Source: Phycisphaerae bacterium
GTDB lineage: Bacteria; Planctomycetota; Phycisphaerae; JAJVII01
Assembly (NCBI GenBank): GCA_022072085.1
Contig: JAJVII010000020.1
Span: 62,001-126,000 of the forward strand
Direction: 5' to 3'
DNA: 64,000 nt
Of this stretch, positions 18,189-28,199 are shown piece by piece. Every line of letters begins with the position of its first letter. Position 1 is the stretch's first letter. The translations under genes were made by a program, and so were the position numbers. The notes beneath the pieces were generated by a model, which saw nothing but the letters and a program-made list of their open reading frames with translations, did no database searches and was not told the DNA's origin.

Positions 18189-19793
18189 TCAGGCCGGGCG
18201 ACGGCGGCGGACGGAGGCGCCGCCCAGGCCCATGCACCCGACGATCAGGAGCGCCAGGGCGGTCGGCTCGGGAACCTGCTGAATGAGCAGCAGTCCGCCG
18301 GCGCCGGCGACGCCGTTCTCGTCGGCCAGCCGGTAGACGTTGCCGCCGAGGTAATCGTTGAGTTCGCCCGGGGCGTAGTTGTAGTAGACGAACTGGCCTT
18401 CGGGCGCACGCAAGGCGGTCTGCGTGGTGACGATGGGGTCGGCCAACGTGCCGCTGCCCGTGCCGGCGGTGGCGAAGTTGAGCAGTTCGCCCGCGAGGAA
18501 CGTCATCCCTGCGTCGCTGTCGAAGCTGACGACGCCCAGCCCGGCCAGATTGAGCTGGTCGGTGACGTCGTCACCGATGTAGATGATGCCGTTGCTGGCG
18601 GCCGAGGTGGTCAGGATCAGATCGCCGGATTTGCCCGCCTGGGCCGAGGAGAGGTTGATCGCCCCGACGATCGAGAGGTTGCCGTGGGCCGTCACCGTGA
18701 CGTCGCCGCCGTAGCCGTAGCTGGCGTTGCTGCTGACGCTCGACGTGTCGATGTCGGCGAGGGCGACGGCTCCGACGCTGCTGACGATCTGCACGTTCCC
18801 GCCGTTGCGAACGTAGCTGTGGGCGGTGGCGTTGGCGGTGGAGGTGCGGATCAGGCCGCTGACCTGAACCAGGCCGCCGGCGGTCAGGTAGATGTTTCCG
18901 CCACTATGGTAGAGCCAGTCGCCGCTGGTGGGGGTTCCGGCGCGAGAATCGATGCCGCCCAGGCCGATCGCGCCGGTGGTGGTGACGGTAATATCGGCCA
19001 TTGTGCCCTGGCCGTAGTCCTCGTAGTTGGCCAGCACGCCGCCGATCTGGACGCCGCCGTCGCCGATGGAGGTGATGTTGATGGCTGCGGCATTCGAACC
19101 GGCTGGCTTGCCCAGCTTGTGGGCGTCGACACTGCCGGCGATGGCGACCGAGTAATATCCGATGATGTTGACCGCGCCGGGATTGCCGCCCTTGCTGGTG
19201 ATTCCGCCGCCGATGTAGAGCGTTCCCGCTCCGCCTCCGCCGGTTAGCGTTACCACGCCGCTCGTGCCGCTGCCCCAGTTGCTGTTGCTTGACACGCTGC
19301 CAGTTGCGTAGAACGATCCCGTCTGTGTGACATGGACCGCGGCGCCGGCGCCCCAGTTGCCGCTGGTCTGGTTGGCGTAGATGCCCTCGACGGTGATGTT
19401 GGCTGCACCCAGGATGGTGATCGCCCCGGTGCCGGCGTCGGCGGCGCGGGCGGTGGTGATCTTGCCGCCGGACAACGTGCCCTGGCCGGACCACGTGATC
19501 GAACCGTTGCTCGTTCCGTCGTTGAGGTTCAACGTGAAGCCGACGTTGTCGCCGGTGCGGGTGAGGTTGTAGTTGGCCAGTTCCAACCCCGCGGCCGCCG
19601 GGTCGTCGGCTGTGCCGTTGCCGTTGCTGTCGGCCCAGGAATAGGTCGAGCCATTCGCGGTGATGCTGCCCGGCGTGGCGCTCAGAACGCCGTCGCCGAC
19701 GTTCTCGTTGCCCGCGAGAGTGGCCGCCCAGGCGGGCGGCGACACGCTGAGCAGGGCAACGACGGCCATCGTCGGGATCAATCGTCGGGTCAT
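18189..19793 (-). CDS. PEP-CTERM protein with beta-helix-like repetitive body
   Basis: 534 residues from MTRRLIP; GAGGAG lies 8 bases upstream, so the longer open frame is rejected. A signal peptide (cleavage near AWA|A) precedes about 470 residues rich in Gly, Asn, Ser, Thr and Ala. Recurrent short strands (GAITILGAANITVEGIYA, GAVNIIGYYSVAIAGSV) resemble filamentous-haemagglutinin or pectate-lyase-like beta-solenoids. The end is VPEPTALALLIVGCMGLGG followed by RRRR, the exosortase tail. It is likely a surface or extracellular-matrix protein. A sigma-54 element with one mismatch lies 113 bases before the ATG. Confidence 0.85.
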   Translation of the reverse strand: MTRRLIPTMAVVALLSVSPPAWAATLAGNENVGDGVLSATPGSITANGSTYSWADSNGNGTADDPAAAGLELANYNLTRTGDNVGFTLNLNDGTSNGSITWSGQGTLSGGKITTARAADAGTGAITILGAANITVEGIYANQTSGNWGAGAAVHVTQTGSFYATGSVSSNSNWGSGTSGVVTLTGGGGAGTLYIGGGITSKGGNPGAVNIIGYYSVAIAGSVDAHKLGKPAGSNAAAINITSIGDGGVQIGGVLANYEDYGQGTMADITVTTTGAIGLGGIDSRAGTPTSGDWLYHSGGNIYLTAGGLVQVSGLIRTSTANATAHSYVRNGGNVQIVSSVGAVALADIDTSSVSSNASYGYGGDVTVTAHGNLSIVGAINLSSAQAGKSGDLILTTSAASNGIIYIGDDVTDQLNLAGLGVVSFDSDAGMTFLAGELLNFATAGTGSGTLADPIVTTQTALRAPEGQFVYYNYAPGELNDYLGGNVYRLADENGVAGAGGLLLIQQVPEPTALALLIVGCMGLGGASVRRRRPA

Positions 19794-19905
19794 CACGCGC
19801 TCCTCGCTTGCCTGGCGTCCGTCGAAGGTCCGCCGCCCGGCCGGTATGGCCGCCCCGACTGACGCGGCGGCAGGTAACCGGTCGGAAGCTAGCTGGTCTG
19901 ATACC

Positions 19906-19921
19906 TGCAAAATGTATGCCA
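19906..19921 (-). promoter_or_regulatory. Sigma-54 (-24/-12) promoter of the third PEP-CTERM gene
   Basis: The minus strand reads TGGCAT-ACATT-TTGCA, one mismatch to TGGCAC-N5-TTGCA, with the invariant GG and GC correctly spaced. The predicted leader is about 100 nt. Confidence 0.6.
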
Positions 19922-20014
19922 GCCAGGTAGGAATTCATATCGTTTTCTATAAATCACTTTGGTGAAATGTGTTAGAGAAAGTATGGGCGAGGGGGACGGT
20001 CTCGCGGCCGGTCC

Positions 20015-20060
20015 CGATGTTTATCGGAATCAACACCCCTGTGGCGTGCGGACAACATCG
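20015..20060 (-). promoter_or_regulatory. Candidate activator-binding words upstream of the third sigma-54 site
   Basis: CGATGTT at 20015-20021 and CAACATCG at 20053-20060 are inverted copies of the word seen upstream of the other PEP-CTERM promoters. They lie about 95-140 bp upstream of the -24 element. Confidence 0.33.
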
Positions 20061-20094
20061 GCCGGACAGGGAGAGGGGCCGCCGAGGGCAGCAT

Positions 20095-23085
20095 TCAGCG
20101 GACGGGGACGGCGTAGTTGACCACGCGGGAGCCCTGGACCTCGCGCAGGCCGACGCGGAGCGATTGGCCGATCATCTCCTTCGCGTTGTCCAGGCGGAAG
20201 CTCTTGACCACCGTCGCGCCAGGCAGCAGGCCGGCGATGACGCGCTCCTGCCGCGGTCGGCCGGGGGCGGCGACGAAGCAGAACATGTCCAGGCCGCCCG
20301 CGTCTTCGGCGCTGCGGTTGGTCACGGTGATCGTGACCAGCAGGTTGCCGTCGCCCAGCCACTGGGTCAGCGTGCGGACGCCGACGTCGCCCAGCCCGAA
20401 CTCGAACCGCGAGGCGATCTGGAGGCGGTAGGCCCGGTCGGCGTCCAGGACCATGTCGGCCAGCAGTTCCTTCGTGCCGGCCTCGGCGTTGTAGGGGAAG
20501 CGGATTTCGATTTCGCGTTCGATCCGCTCGCCGGCCTGGGCGGAGAAGGGGATGATGCGCGGCCGAACGTTCCAGTTGGCCGGGAAGTGAAGCGTCAGCT
20601 TGCCGCTGACGGGCATGTTGAAGGGGTTGATGAAGGAAATCTTGCGGACGTGCTTCTGGTAGGCCGACGGCACGAACGCCGGGACCATCGCAAACGACGC
20701 CCGCATGCGGGCGATGCGCGGGTCGATGTGGTCGAGGTAGAAGGGGTATCGGCCGGCGGTGATCGGCTGCTTTGTCCCGGTGCGCATCTCGACGGACTTG
20801 ACCGGCGTGCGGTTGCCCCAGAGGTCGACGCGCTGGGCGTTCTCGCCGAGGAACAGCTCGATGGGCGCGGTCGGGTCGCCGCCCTCGTTGCGGATCGCGA
20901 GCACGCCGTCGCCCTCGCCGCGGTCGAAGATGAGCCCGACGACGCCGTCTGCCAGTTGCATCTGCCCGCCGAACGAGGCCCCGCCCAGCAGGTCGGCGGC
21001 GGTGCGGTAGATCAGCAGTTCCTCGGTGGGTTCGAGAATCTGTCGGCCGCTCAGCTCGCGCACGGTCCAGGGGGCGTCGAGGAACAGGGCGCCGCCGGCC
21101 CGTGGGCCGCGGACGTTGGCCGGCGGCAGGGGCTCAGCCAGCCCGGCCGACGCGTTGACCAGCCGCCAGGCCAGGTCGGCCAATCGCGGCAGACGTTCGT
21201 ATTCGTCAGCGTCCAGCGGCTGGACCGTCGCCCAGGGCCGCGTCTCGGAGAGGTCCATGAACTCCTCGACGTAATCGCCCAGCGTGTCGGGCGCCAGCCG
21301 ATTGGACAGGAAGATGTTGGCGATGTCGGCGGGGAACTTGCCCGGCCCGCCCGCGGACAGGTCGGCCTGCAGCGCCAGCCCGTGCCGCCAGGAGTAGAGC
21401 CCCGGCCAGGTCGCGACGAACGTCGGGGCGGTCAGCAGCGTGCGGAACTCGCGCTGCACGCCGCGAAGCGTTCCGCTGAACCGCGGGTCCTGGGCGAAGG
21501 CGACGGTGTTCTCCTGGCCGATCTGCCAGTAGCGGATCTGCTCGGCGTAGCGGGCGAGTTGGGCGGCGACGTACGGCCGCCAGACCGTCGGATCGCCGGC
21601 GAAGACGTCCAGGATCGTCAGCGGCAGGCCGTAGCGCTGGGCGGTCCCGGCTGTTGCGGCCCCCTGCTGGAGCTGCTCGGGAATCTCGCCGAAGGTCGCG
21701 ATCAGCCCCAACCGCTGGCGCGAGAGCCGCCGGATGAGCTGGTCGGCCCAGGGGTCGGCGGCCTCGATCTGATCCAGCCGCATCCGCCCGCGCCACAGGG
21801 GCAGTTTGACCAGCGACGCGGGCAGCCGGGCCAGCGCGTCGGCCTGCTCGTCGGCCAGCAGACGGGCGGAGGCTTCGTCGATGTTGCCGTCGGCGGCCTG
21901 GACGATGAGCCCGAACCCCCCGCCTCGTCCGACGTGCGGGGCGCCGCCGTCGCCGGGCAACTGCACGAAGGTGAGGTTGCGGGTGAGCAGCGGCGGCAGG
22001 CCCGCCCGCCTGGCCCCGCCGGCGTAGAGGAACAACGCGGCGCGATAGAGCCCGGCCGGCAGCTTGCCGGTCTGCCATTTGAAGCTGCGCTCGTTGGACC
22101 GGTCGTCGGCGCCGCTGGTGAAGAGCTGGTGTCCGATCAGCCGATCGGCGGCGTCGCGGATGAGCAGTTCGGCTTCGAGCGGCTGGTTGGGGAAGCCCTC
22201 GACGTTGATCGTCAGCGAGGCGTCGGCGCCCGGCGGGATCATCTGGCCGGGCTGGCCGGTTCCCAGCGTCACCCGCGGCAGGCGGTAGATCGTGACGTTG
22301 TCGAACCAGACGCAGCCGTGGACGTCGATGTAGTCGATCAGCGCCGGCGTGTTGCGGGTGGCCGGGTCCAGTTCGCGCCACAGCCGCGGCTGGAGCAGGT
22401 AGACTTCGAGGTTGACGAACCGCGCCGAGGGGAACTTGCCGGCGACCAGGACCGAGACGGTCAGCCAGCGGTCGTTCAGGTTTTCGCCGCCGATAAGCGG
22501 GCTCAGCCGCATGCTGCCGTCGATGACCTGGCGGCGGGCGTCGGTGAAGTAGACCTTCAGCAGGGCCCGGGCGTGCCGCAGCTCGTGCGTGCGGACCATC
22601 GCCTCGACGCGGATGTCCTGGCCCGGTGCGATGGCGATCGTCGAAGGCCGGTAGTAGTAGCCGACGTTGCCGCCGTTGAGCTTGAGCAGGAAGCTTTCCT
22701 TGGAGCGGTAGCCGAACGTGCGGTCCCAGCGGCCCTCGGCGTAGAGGGGGAAATCGGCGCCGGTGCGGCGATACCAGTACATCGGCAGGCGGTCTTCGTT
22801 GCCCAGCCGGGCCTCGTCGAAGTCGAACCGCTTGACCACATGCCAGTCGGTCGGGTCGGGCCGGGCGTCGGCGTCGTCGGGCAGCGTCGTGGGGATCGTC
22901 AACGGCGGATCGTCAGGGTCGGCTGCCGAGACGGGGGCGTTGGTGCGGGCCGATGCGTTAGCCGGCGGCGTGGGCGAGTCGTCGTCGCCCTCCTGGGCCC
23001 GGGCGGCCAGGGCGCAAAGCAGCACCGCCAGCGCAGCCAGCAACACGCGGCGCGTCTGTCGGCGCAATGGCGATGCCTCCTGCAT
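20095..23085 (-). CDS. Large secreted protein of unknown function
   Basis: 996 residues from the ATG at 23085, which has GAGG 8 bases upstream; a TTG two codons earlier is possible. The Arg-rich start and hydrophobic VLLAALAVLLCALAARAQ form a signal peptide. A low-complexity acidic linker follows. Residues about 75-280 look like a jelly-roll carbohydrate-binding or beta-sandwich module (VVKRFDFDEA...WYRRTGADFPLYAEG; later VWFDNVTIYRLP). The middle (about 420-680) resembles a TIM-barrel glycosidase-like region with RYWQIGQENT and GLIATFGEIPEQ. The C-terminus returns to beta-rich domains (NPFNMPVSGKLTLHFPANW). No catalytic pair can be assigned with confidence. A polysaccharide-active or surface role is an inference. 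Confidence 0.7.
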   Translation of the reverse strand: MQEASPLRRQTRRVLLAALAVLLCALAARAQEGDDDSPTPPANASARTNAPVSAADPDDPPLTIPTTLPDDADARPDPTDWHVVKRFDFDEARLGNEDRLPMYWYRRTGADFPLYAEGRWDRTFGYRSKESFLLKLNGGNVGYYYRPSTIAIAPGQDIRVEAMVRTHELRHARALLKVYFTDARRQVIDGSMRLSPLIGGENLNDRWLTVSVLVAGKFPSARFVNLEVYLLQPRLWRELDPATRNTPALIDYIDVHGCVWFDNVTIYRLPRVTLGTGQPGQMIPPGADASLTINVEGFPNQPLEAELLIRDAADRLIGHQLFTSGADDRSNERSFKWQTGKLPAGLYRAALFLYAGGARRAGLPPLLTRNLTFVQLPGDGGAPHVGRGGGFGLIVQAADGNIDEASARLLADEQADALARLPASLVKLPLWRGRMRLDQIEAADPWADQLIRRLSRQRLGLIATFGEIPEQLQQGAATAGTAQRYGLPLTILDVFAGDPTVWRPYVAAQLARYAEQIRYWQIGQENTVAFAQDPRFSGTLRGVQREFRTLLTAPTFVATWPGLYSWRHGLALQADLSAGGPGKFPADIANIFLSNRLAPDTLGDYVEEFMDLSETRPWATVQPLDADEYERLPRLADLAWRLVNASAGLAEPLPPANVRGPRAGGALFLDAPWTVRELSGRQILEPTEELLIYRTAADLLGGASFGGQMQLADGVVGLIFDRGEGDGVLAIRNEGGDPTAPIELFLGENAQRVDLWGNRTPVKSVEMRTGTKQPITAGRYPFYLDHIDPRIARMRASFAMVPAFVPSAYQKHVRKISFINPFNMPVSGKLTLHFPANWNVRPRIIPFSAQAGERIEREIEIRFPYNAEAGTKELLADMVLDADRAYRLQIASRFEFGLGDVGVRTLTQWLGDGNLLVTITVTNRSAEDAGGLDMFCFVAAPGRPRQERVIAGLLPGATVVKSFRLDNAKEMIGQSLRVGLREVQGSRVVNYAVPVR

Positions 23086-23178
23086 GCCCAAATCCTCGAC
23101 TCCCCGCCTCCGCGGGGATTATGGGACGTATTCACTATCGGCCGGCGGGACGCGAAGGCTTGAAGGCTTCCGGGCGGA

Positions 23179-23206
23179 TTGACCGGCGGACGGGCGGGGG
23201 TACGAT
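23179..23206 (+). promoter_or_regulatory. Sigma-70-like promoter of the VOC gene
   Basis: TTGACC, a 16-bp spacer, then TACGAT, ending 28 bases before the ATG of the VOC gene. Confidence 0.4.
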
Positions 23207-23234
23207 TGGGCACCTTCTTTCAAGGAGTCAACCG

Positions 23235-23717
23235 ATGGCCAAGCCGGTCAAGGCGATACCCGACGGATACCACACAGTGACCCCCAGCATCGTGATCCAG
23301 GACGCCGACCGCGACATCCCGTTCTACGAGAAGGCGTTCGGGGCCAGGGTGAAGATGTGCATGAACGGGCCCGACGGAAAGATGATGCACGCCGAGATGG
23401 TCATCGGCGACAGCCACATGATGCTCGGCGGCGAGAGCGACGCGATGGGCTGCAAGGCCCCGGCCACGCTGGGGGCCCGCAGTTCGGCGCTCTATCTCTA
23501 CGTCCCCGACGCCGACGCGGCGTTCGATCGCGCGGTCAAGGCCGGCGCCGCCGTCGTCATGCCCGTCACCGACATGTTCTGGGGCGACCGCTGCGGCACG
23601 GTGCTCGATCCCTCGGGCCACCAGTGGTCGCTGGCCACCCACAAACAGGACCTGAGCGAAGTGCAGATCAAGAAGGCGGCCGAGGAGTGGATGGCCAAGA
23701 TGTCCTGCGGGGAATGA
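23235..23717 (+). CDS. VOC-family (glyoxalase/PhnB-like) protein
   Basis: 160 residues from the ATG at 23235, preceded by AAGGAG at 8 bases. It has the two beta-alpha-beta-beta-beta modules of the vicinal oxygen chelate fold. Features are TVTPSIVIQDADRDIPFYEKAFGA at the start, the central MHAEMVIGDSHMML, and WGDRCGTVLDPSGHQWSLATH at the end, as in PhnB/YdcJ-like proteins. The glutamate and histidine positions that would bind a metal are partly present. The biochemical role is unknown. It is convergent with a small membrane-protein gene 11 bases away. Confidence 0.85.
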   Translation: MAKPVKAIPDGYHTVTPSIVIQDADRDIPFYEKAFGARVKMCMNGPDGKMMHAEMVIGDSHMMLGGESDAMGCKAPATLGARSSALYLYVPDADAAFDRAVKAGAAVVMPVTDMFWGDRCGTVLDPSGHQWSLATHKQDLSEVQIKKAAEEWMAKMSCGE

Positions 23718-23728
23718 ACCGGCAGGCG

Positions 23729-23974
23729 TCACCTCATGCCGGGCGGTCTGATCCAGACATCCTGGCCGATTGCGATCAGGATGGTGAAGATGATCAGCCC
23801 GGCCTGGATGGCGATGGCAACCCAAGCGGGCCAACTCAGCAGGTAGATCGCCGCCAGGACGGCCGCCCACGCAACGGCCAGGCCGACGATCCATCGCCAG
23901 CCCAGGAGCGAATGGCAGACGGCCAGCACGATCAGCAAGATCAACGCGAACAGGGGCGCCGAGTCCAGTGGCAT
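23729..23974 (-). CDS. Small hydrophobic membrane protein
   Basis: 81 residues from MPLDSAP, chosen because AGGCAAGCC precedes it; starts 5 or 13 codons earlier are open. Three closely packed hydrophobic stretches (about 6-22, 27-45 and 47-68) suggest a small three-helix inner-membrane protein with a short basic tail ending IRPPGMR. No family is recognised. It stands alone, transcribed toward the VOC gene. Confidence 0.55.
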   Translation of the reverse strand: MPLDSAPLFALILLIVLAVCHSLLGWRWIVGLAVAWAAVLAAIYLLSWPAWVAIAIQAGLIIFTILIAIGQDVWIRPPGMR

Positions 23975-24086
23975 GGCTTGCCTCGCGGCCATTGACGGCC
24001 TTTCTCTGGCCATCCTATCACGGGATGCGGGCGGTGGCCATTACAGGCGGAGGCTCTTTGTCTAATCGCTTGTCGGGATGCGCCAC

Positions 24087-24114
24087 TTGCAATCGCCCCG
24101 TCATCGGATAGAGT
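24087..24114 (+). promoter_or_regulatory. Sigma-70-like promoter of the isomerase/UroD-like pair
   Basis: TTGCAA, a 16-bp spacer and TAGAGT, about 50 bases before the ATG at 24166. Confidence 0.33.
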
Positions 24115-24165
24115 GCCCCCTTCGTGTCGCACATTCCGAACCTGGCCCCCTGAAAGGCGGACACC

Positions 24166-24936
24166 ATGTCGCAACTGCGAATCGGCGCACAGCTCTACAC
24201 CCTCCGCGATTTCTGCAAGACCATCGACGGCGTGGCCGCGTCGCTCAAGAAGGTCGCCGACATCGGCTACAGGGAAGTGCAGGTTTCGGGCTTCGGGCCG
24301 GTCGATCCCAAGGCCGTCGCCAAGGCCCTGGCCGACAACGGCCTGGCCTGCGTCTCCACGCACTTGAGCTGGGACCGCTTCCGCAACGACCTGGACGCGG
24401 TGATCGAGGAGCACAAGCTCTGGAAGTGCACGCACCCGGCCATCGGCGGGCTGCCGGGGGACTATCGGTCGGCTGACGGCGTCAAGCGCTTCGTCGACGA
24501 ACTGAGGCCGATCGCCGCGAAGCTGGCGGCCGCCGGCATGGACTTCTCCTATCACAACCACAACCACGAACTGGTGAAATACAACGGGCGGACCTGGCTG
24601 GCGTCGCTGTACGAGCTGGCCGGCCCGGACGTGCTCAAGGCCGAGATCGACGTCTACTGGATCACCGCCGGCGGCGGCGACCCGGCCGACTGGATCCGCC
24701 GCCTCGGCCCGCGCCAGCCGGTGGTCCACTTCAAGGACATGGCCATCACCCCCGAGCGCGAGCAGCGCTTCGCCGAGGTCGGCGAGGGCAACCTGAACTG
24801 GAGGGCCATCATCGACGCCTGCCGCTCCGTCGGCGTCCGGCACGCCCTGGTCGAGCAGGACAAGTGCTACGACCGCGACCCGTTCGAGAGCCTGGCGATT
24901 AGCTACCGCAACCTCAAGGCGATGGGCCTGGAGTAG
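24166..24936 (+). CDS. Sugar phosphate isomerase/epimerase (xylose-isomerase-like TIM barrel)
   Basis: 256 residues; GAAAGG lies 8 bases before the ATG. It belongs to the AP-endonuclease-2/IolE superfamily. Visible metal and substrate positions are HNHNHE near 128-133, the Glu and Asp in AEIDVYWI near 163-168, the His in VVHFKDMAI near 187 and the late Glu in VEQDKCYDRDP. The product probably isomerises or epimerises a sugar, inositol or keto-sugar. The UroD-like gene 26 bases downstream is probably co-transcribed. The natural substrate cannot be deduced. Confidence 0.85.
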   Translation: MSQLRIGAQLYTLRDFCKTIDGVAASLKKVADIGYREVQVSGFGPVDPKAVAKALADNGLACVSTHLSWDRFRNDLDAVIEEHKLWKCTHPAIGGLPGDYRSADGVKRFVDELRPIAAKLAAAGMDFSYHNHNHELVKYNGRTWLASLYELAGPDVLKAEIDVYWITAGGGDPADWIRRLGPRQPVVHFKDMAITPEREQRFAEVGEGNLNWRAIIDACRSVGVRHALVEQDKCYDRDPFESLAISYRNLKAMGLE

Positions 24937-24962
24937 GCGGCCGGTCGCGGAAAGGCGATGCA

Positions 24963-26021
24963 GTGAACATCCGCGAGCGCACGCTGATGGCCATCGGCCA
25001 CGCCGACGTGTCGCCGGTCCCCGTGGACTACAAGGCCACCGACGTCATCACGTCGCGTCTCCTGGAGCGGTTCGGCCTGGCCGATGTTGAGGCCCTGAAC
25101 CGCCGCCTGTCGGCCGCCATCCGCTGGGTCGGCCCGAAGCGCGACCCGGCCAACTCCGCCGCCGCCGAGTTCTACGCCGCTCCGGCGCCGAACGTGGACG
25201 TTCACGCCTTCGGATTCCACCGCCGCTGGGGCGAGAAGGACGCCTTCGGCGACGCCCACTACATCGAGCTGCCGCGGCTGGCCGGCGAGATTGCCGTCGC
25301 CAACGTCGAGGCCCTGTCGCTGCCGCAGGCCGAGTGGTTCGACTTCTCGACGCTGCCGGCAGCCTGCGACGACTTCCTGACGCTCTACAACAGCGGCTCC
25401 TACATGCTCATCGCCGGCGGCCTGCGCGGCATGGAGGACCTGTTAGTTGACATGGTCGCCAACAAGCCGGCCGCCGACGCCCTGATCGGTCGCATCCACG
25501 AGATGATGATGTCGTTTGCCCGGCGGAGTCTGGCCGGTCCGGGCGGCAAGCCCGACATCGTCCGCGTCGGGTCCGACTTCGCGTCGGCCAACGCCCTGAC
25601 GATCAGCCTGCGGGCGTTCCGCGAGTTCTTCCTGCCGCGGATTCGCGAACTGGTCGCCTGCATCCACGCCGGCGGGGCCCTGGCGTTCTTTCACTGCTGC
25701 GGGGCCATGTCGGAACTGATCCCCGACCTGATCGACGCGGGCATCGACCTGCTCGATCCGGTGCAGACGGTCTGCCCGGGCATGGAGCCCGAGCGGCTGA
25801 AGCGCGAGTTCGGCCGGCATCTCACCTTCCACGCCGGCGTGGACACGATGCACCTGCTGCCGGAGGCTTCGCCGGGCGAGGTCCGCGACGCGGTCGGCCG
25901 ACTGATCGACGTGCTGGGCGCCGGCGGGGGCTACATCATGGGCCCGTCCAACGGATTCCGCAGCGACACGCCCATCGAAAACGTTCTGGCCCTCTACCGG
26001 GCCGCCGGCATCGACATCTGA
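24963..26021 (+). CDS. Uroporphyrinogen-decarboxylase-like methyltransferase family protein
   Basis: 352 residues starting at GTG (24963), with GGAAAGG 8 bases upstream. The fold is the UroD/MtaA TIM barrel. The segment [27 protein letters not shown] carries the His-x-Cys zinc motif typical of corrinoid-dependent methyltransferases and of many UroD-like proteins of unknown role. The Arg-rich N-terminus of true HemE that binds the porphyrin is not obvious, so haem synthesis is unlikely. It follows a sugar isomerase, a pairing that suggests catabolism rather than tetrapyrrole metabolism. Confidence 0.82.
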   Translation: MNIRERTLMAIGHADVSPVPVDYKATDVITSRLLERFGLADVEALNRRLSAAIRWVGPKRDPANSAAAEFYAAPAPNVDVHAFGFHRRWGEKDAFGDAHYIELPRLAGEIAVANVEALSLPQAEWFDFSTLPAACDDFLTLYNSGSYMLIAGGLRGMEDLLVDMVANKPAADALIGRIHEMMMSFARRSLAGPGGKPDIVRVGSDFASANALTISLRAFREFFLPRIRELVACIHAGGALAFFHCCGAMSELIPDLIDAGIDLLDPVQTVCPGMEPERLKREFGRHLTFHAGVDTMHLLPEASPGEVRDAVGRLIDVLGAGGGYIMGPSNGFRSDTPIENVLALYRAAGIDI

Positions 26022-26035
26022 ATCGGCGAGAGGCA

Positions 26036-26064
26036 TTTTCCCGCTCGCCGCCAATCCCTATAAT
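26036..26064 (+). promoter_or_regulatory. Promoter of uvrB
   Basis: A perfect TATAAT at 26059-26064 lies 31 bases before the uvrB ATG. The -35 position holds only a T-rich stretch. No LexA-type palindrome was recognised nearby. Confidence 0.4.
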
Positions 26065-26095
26065 GGACCGACTCTTTCCTTTCGGCGGGAGCGAT

Positions 26096-28090
26096 ATGGA
26101 CCGCTTCGAGGTTGTCAGCGATTTCGCGCCGGCGGGCGATCAGCCACAGGCTATCGCCGCGCTGACCGATGCGCTCGCGGGCGGGGAGAAGTTCCAGACG
26201 CTGCTGGGCGTCACCGGGTCGGGCAAGACCTTCACCATGGCCCACGTGATCGCCAAGCTCAATCGGCCCGCCCTGGTCATCAGCCACAACAAGACGCTGG
26301 CGGCCCAGCTCTTCGAGGAGTTCCGCGAGTTGCTGCCGCGCAACGCGGTCGAATACTTCGTCAGCTACTACGACTACTACCAGCCCGAGGCCTACATCCC
26401 GCAGCGCGACATCTACATCGAGAAGGACGCCTCGCGCAACGACGACCTGGACCGGCTGCGGCTCTCGGCGACCAGCTCGCTCTCCAGCCGACGGGACGTG
26501 GTCATCGTCGCGTCGGTTTCCTGTATCTTCGGCCTGGGCAGCCCCGAGGACTACAAGCGGATGATCGTCGACATCCACGTCGGCGACCGCATGGAGCGCG
26601 ACGAACTGCTGCGGCGGTTCATCGACCTCCAGTACGACCGCAACGACATCGACTTCAAGCGCGGCACGTTCCGCGTCCGCGGCGACGTGGTCGAGGTTCA
26701 CCCGGCTGACGAGGAGTTCGCCTACCGCATCGAGTTCTTCGGCGACGAGGTCGAGAAGATTTCGCTGATCAACCCGCTGACCGACGCGGTGCTCAGCACG
26801 GCCCGGCAGGCGTTCGTCTTCCCGGCGCAGCATTACGTGATGCCCGAGGACCGCATCGAGTCGGCCGTCGCGGGCATCCGCGAGGAGATGGACGCCCGGG
26901 TGATGGAGCTGCGCAGCCAGGGCAAACTGCTCGAGGCTCAGCGGCTGTTGGCCCGCACGCAGTACGACCTGGAGATGATCCAGGAGGTCGGTTACTGCTC
27001 GGGGATCGAGAATTACGCCCGGCACCTGGCCGGCCTGCCGCCGGGCGCCAAGCCCTACACGCTGATCGACTACTTCCCCAAGGACTACCTGCTTATCCTC
27101 GACGAGAGCCACGTGACGATCCCGCAGTTGCGGGCCATGTTCAACGGCGACCGATCGCGCAAGCAGGTGTTGGTAGATCACGGCTTCCGCCTGCCGTCGG
27201 CGCTGGACAACCGGCCGCTGCGGTTCGAGGAGTTTCAGGAGGCGTGGAACCAGACGGTGTTCGTCTCCGCGACGCCCGGCCCGTGGGAGCTGGAAAAATG
27301 CGGCGGGGTGGTCGTCGAGCAGGTCATCCGCCCGACCGGCCTGGTGGACCCGGCCATCACCGTCGCCCCGGCCCGCGGGCAGGTGGCCGACCTGCTGGAG
27401 CGTGTCAAGGTGCGGGCCGCCCGCAACGAGCGCGTGCTGGTGACCACGCTGACCAAGCGGCTGGCCGAGGATCTGGCCGACTACATCGCCGCCGAGGGCC
27501 TGCGGTCCAAGTACCTGCACAGCGAGATCGAGACCATCGAGCGCGTGCAGATCCTCCGCGACCTCCGCCGCGGCGAGTTCGACGTGCTGGTCGGCGTGAA
27601 CCTGCTGCGCGAAGGCCTCGACCTGCCGGAGGTCAGCCTGGTTGCGATCCTGGACGCCGACAAGGAGGGCTTCCTGCGGTCGGAGACCTCGCTGGTGCAG
27701 ACGATCGGCCGAACCGCCCGCAACGTCAACGCCGAGGTCGTGCTTTACGCCGACAAGATGACCCCGTCGATGCAGCGGGCGATCGACGAGACCGAGCGGC
27801 GGCGCAAGCTCCAGCTCGACTACAACCGCGAGCACGGCATCACGCCCAGGACGATCGTCAAGGCCATCCGCAGCGGCTTGGAGCACGAACTGGAGGCCCA
27901 CCGCATCGCCCGCGAGGCCGTCGGCGCCGAGGAGAAGGACTACGAACGCGAGGAACTGATCGCGATGCTCGAAGCCGAGATGCTCGCGGCGGCCGAGGCG
28001 CTGGAATTCGAGAAAGCCGCCCGCCTCCGCGACCGCATCCAGGAACTCAAGGACGTGCCCGAGCTGACGCCGACGAAGAAGAAGAGATAG
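26096..28090 (+). CDS. uvrB: Excinuclease ABC subunit B
   Basis: 664 residues from MDRFEVV; the ATG at 26096 is preceded by GGGAG, and an in-frame ATG 11 codons earlier overlaps the TATAAT box. Walker A is GVTGSGKT at 38-45. The beta-hairpin that clamps damaged DNA includes [20 protein letters not shown]. The helicase motifs [12 protein letters not shown] and [22 protein letters not shown] are present. The C-terminal UVR domain ([20 protein letters not shown]) contacts UvrC. The protein verifies lesions found by UvrA in nucleotide excision repair. It appears complete. Confidence 0.97.
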   Translation: MDRFEVVSDFAPAGDQPQAIAALTDALAGGEKFQTLLGVTGSGKTFTMAHVIAKLNRPALVISHNKTLAAQLFEEFRELLPRNAVEYFVSYYDYYQPEAYIPQRDIYIEKDASRNDDLDRLRLSATSSLSSRRDVVIVASVSCIFGLGSPEDYKRMIVDIHVGDRMERDELLRRFIDLQYDRNDIDFKRGTFRVRGDVVEVHPADEEFAYRIEFFGDEVEKISLINPLTDAVLSTARQAFVFPAQHYVMPEDRIESAVAGIREEMDARVMELRSQGKLLEAQRLLARTQYDLEMIQEVGYCSGIENYARHLAGLPPGAKPYTLIDYFPKDYLLILDESHVTIPQLRAMFNGDRSRKQVLVDHGFRLPSALDNRPLRFEEFQEAWNQTVFVSATPGPWELEKCGGVVVEQVIRPTGLVDPAITVAPARGQVADLLERVKVRAARNERVLVTTLTKRLAEDLADYIAAEGLRSKYLHSEIETIERVQILRDLRRGEFDVLVGVNLLREGLDLPEVSLVAILDADKEGFLRSETSLVQTIGRTARNVNAEVVLYADKMTPSMQRAIDETERRRKLQLDYNREHGITPRTIVKAIRSGLEHELEAHRIAREAVGAEEKDYEREELIAMLEAEMLAAAEALEFEKAARLRDRIQELKDVPELTPTKKKR

Positions 28091-28092
28091 GA

Positions 28093-28135
28093 CATCCGCA
28101 GATTACGCAGATTTCGGAGGATAGGAAGAAGACTC
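28093..28135 (+). repeat. Copy of the CATCCGCAGATTACGCAGATTT dispersed repeat
   Basis: Begins three bases after the uvrB stop and matches the arms of the inverted repeat at 16613-16815, followed by a purine-rich patch. Only one arm is present here. Confidence 0.7.
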
Positions 28136-28199
28136 AGAGACGCCGACGTCAACGGGGCTGTGCCGCGTTGCTTGGGTCCTGGAGGATGCACAACCATAG

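Larger units (their letters stand above)
19794..20094. other. Gene-free stretch upstream of the third PEP-CTERM gene
   Basis: 301 bases with an AT-rich patch at about 19930-19980. It holds the sigma-54 element (19906-19921) and two CAACATCG-type words. No ORF is convincing. Confidence 0.55.

Noticed and set aside
19969-23163. 1064-codon plus-strand ORF
   Set aside because: Antisense to the secreted protein gene; no signal peptide, domains or credible start.
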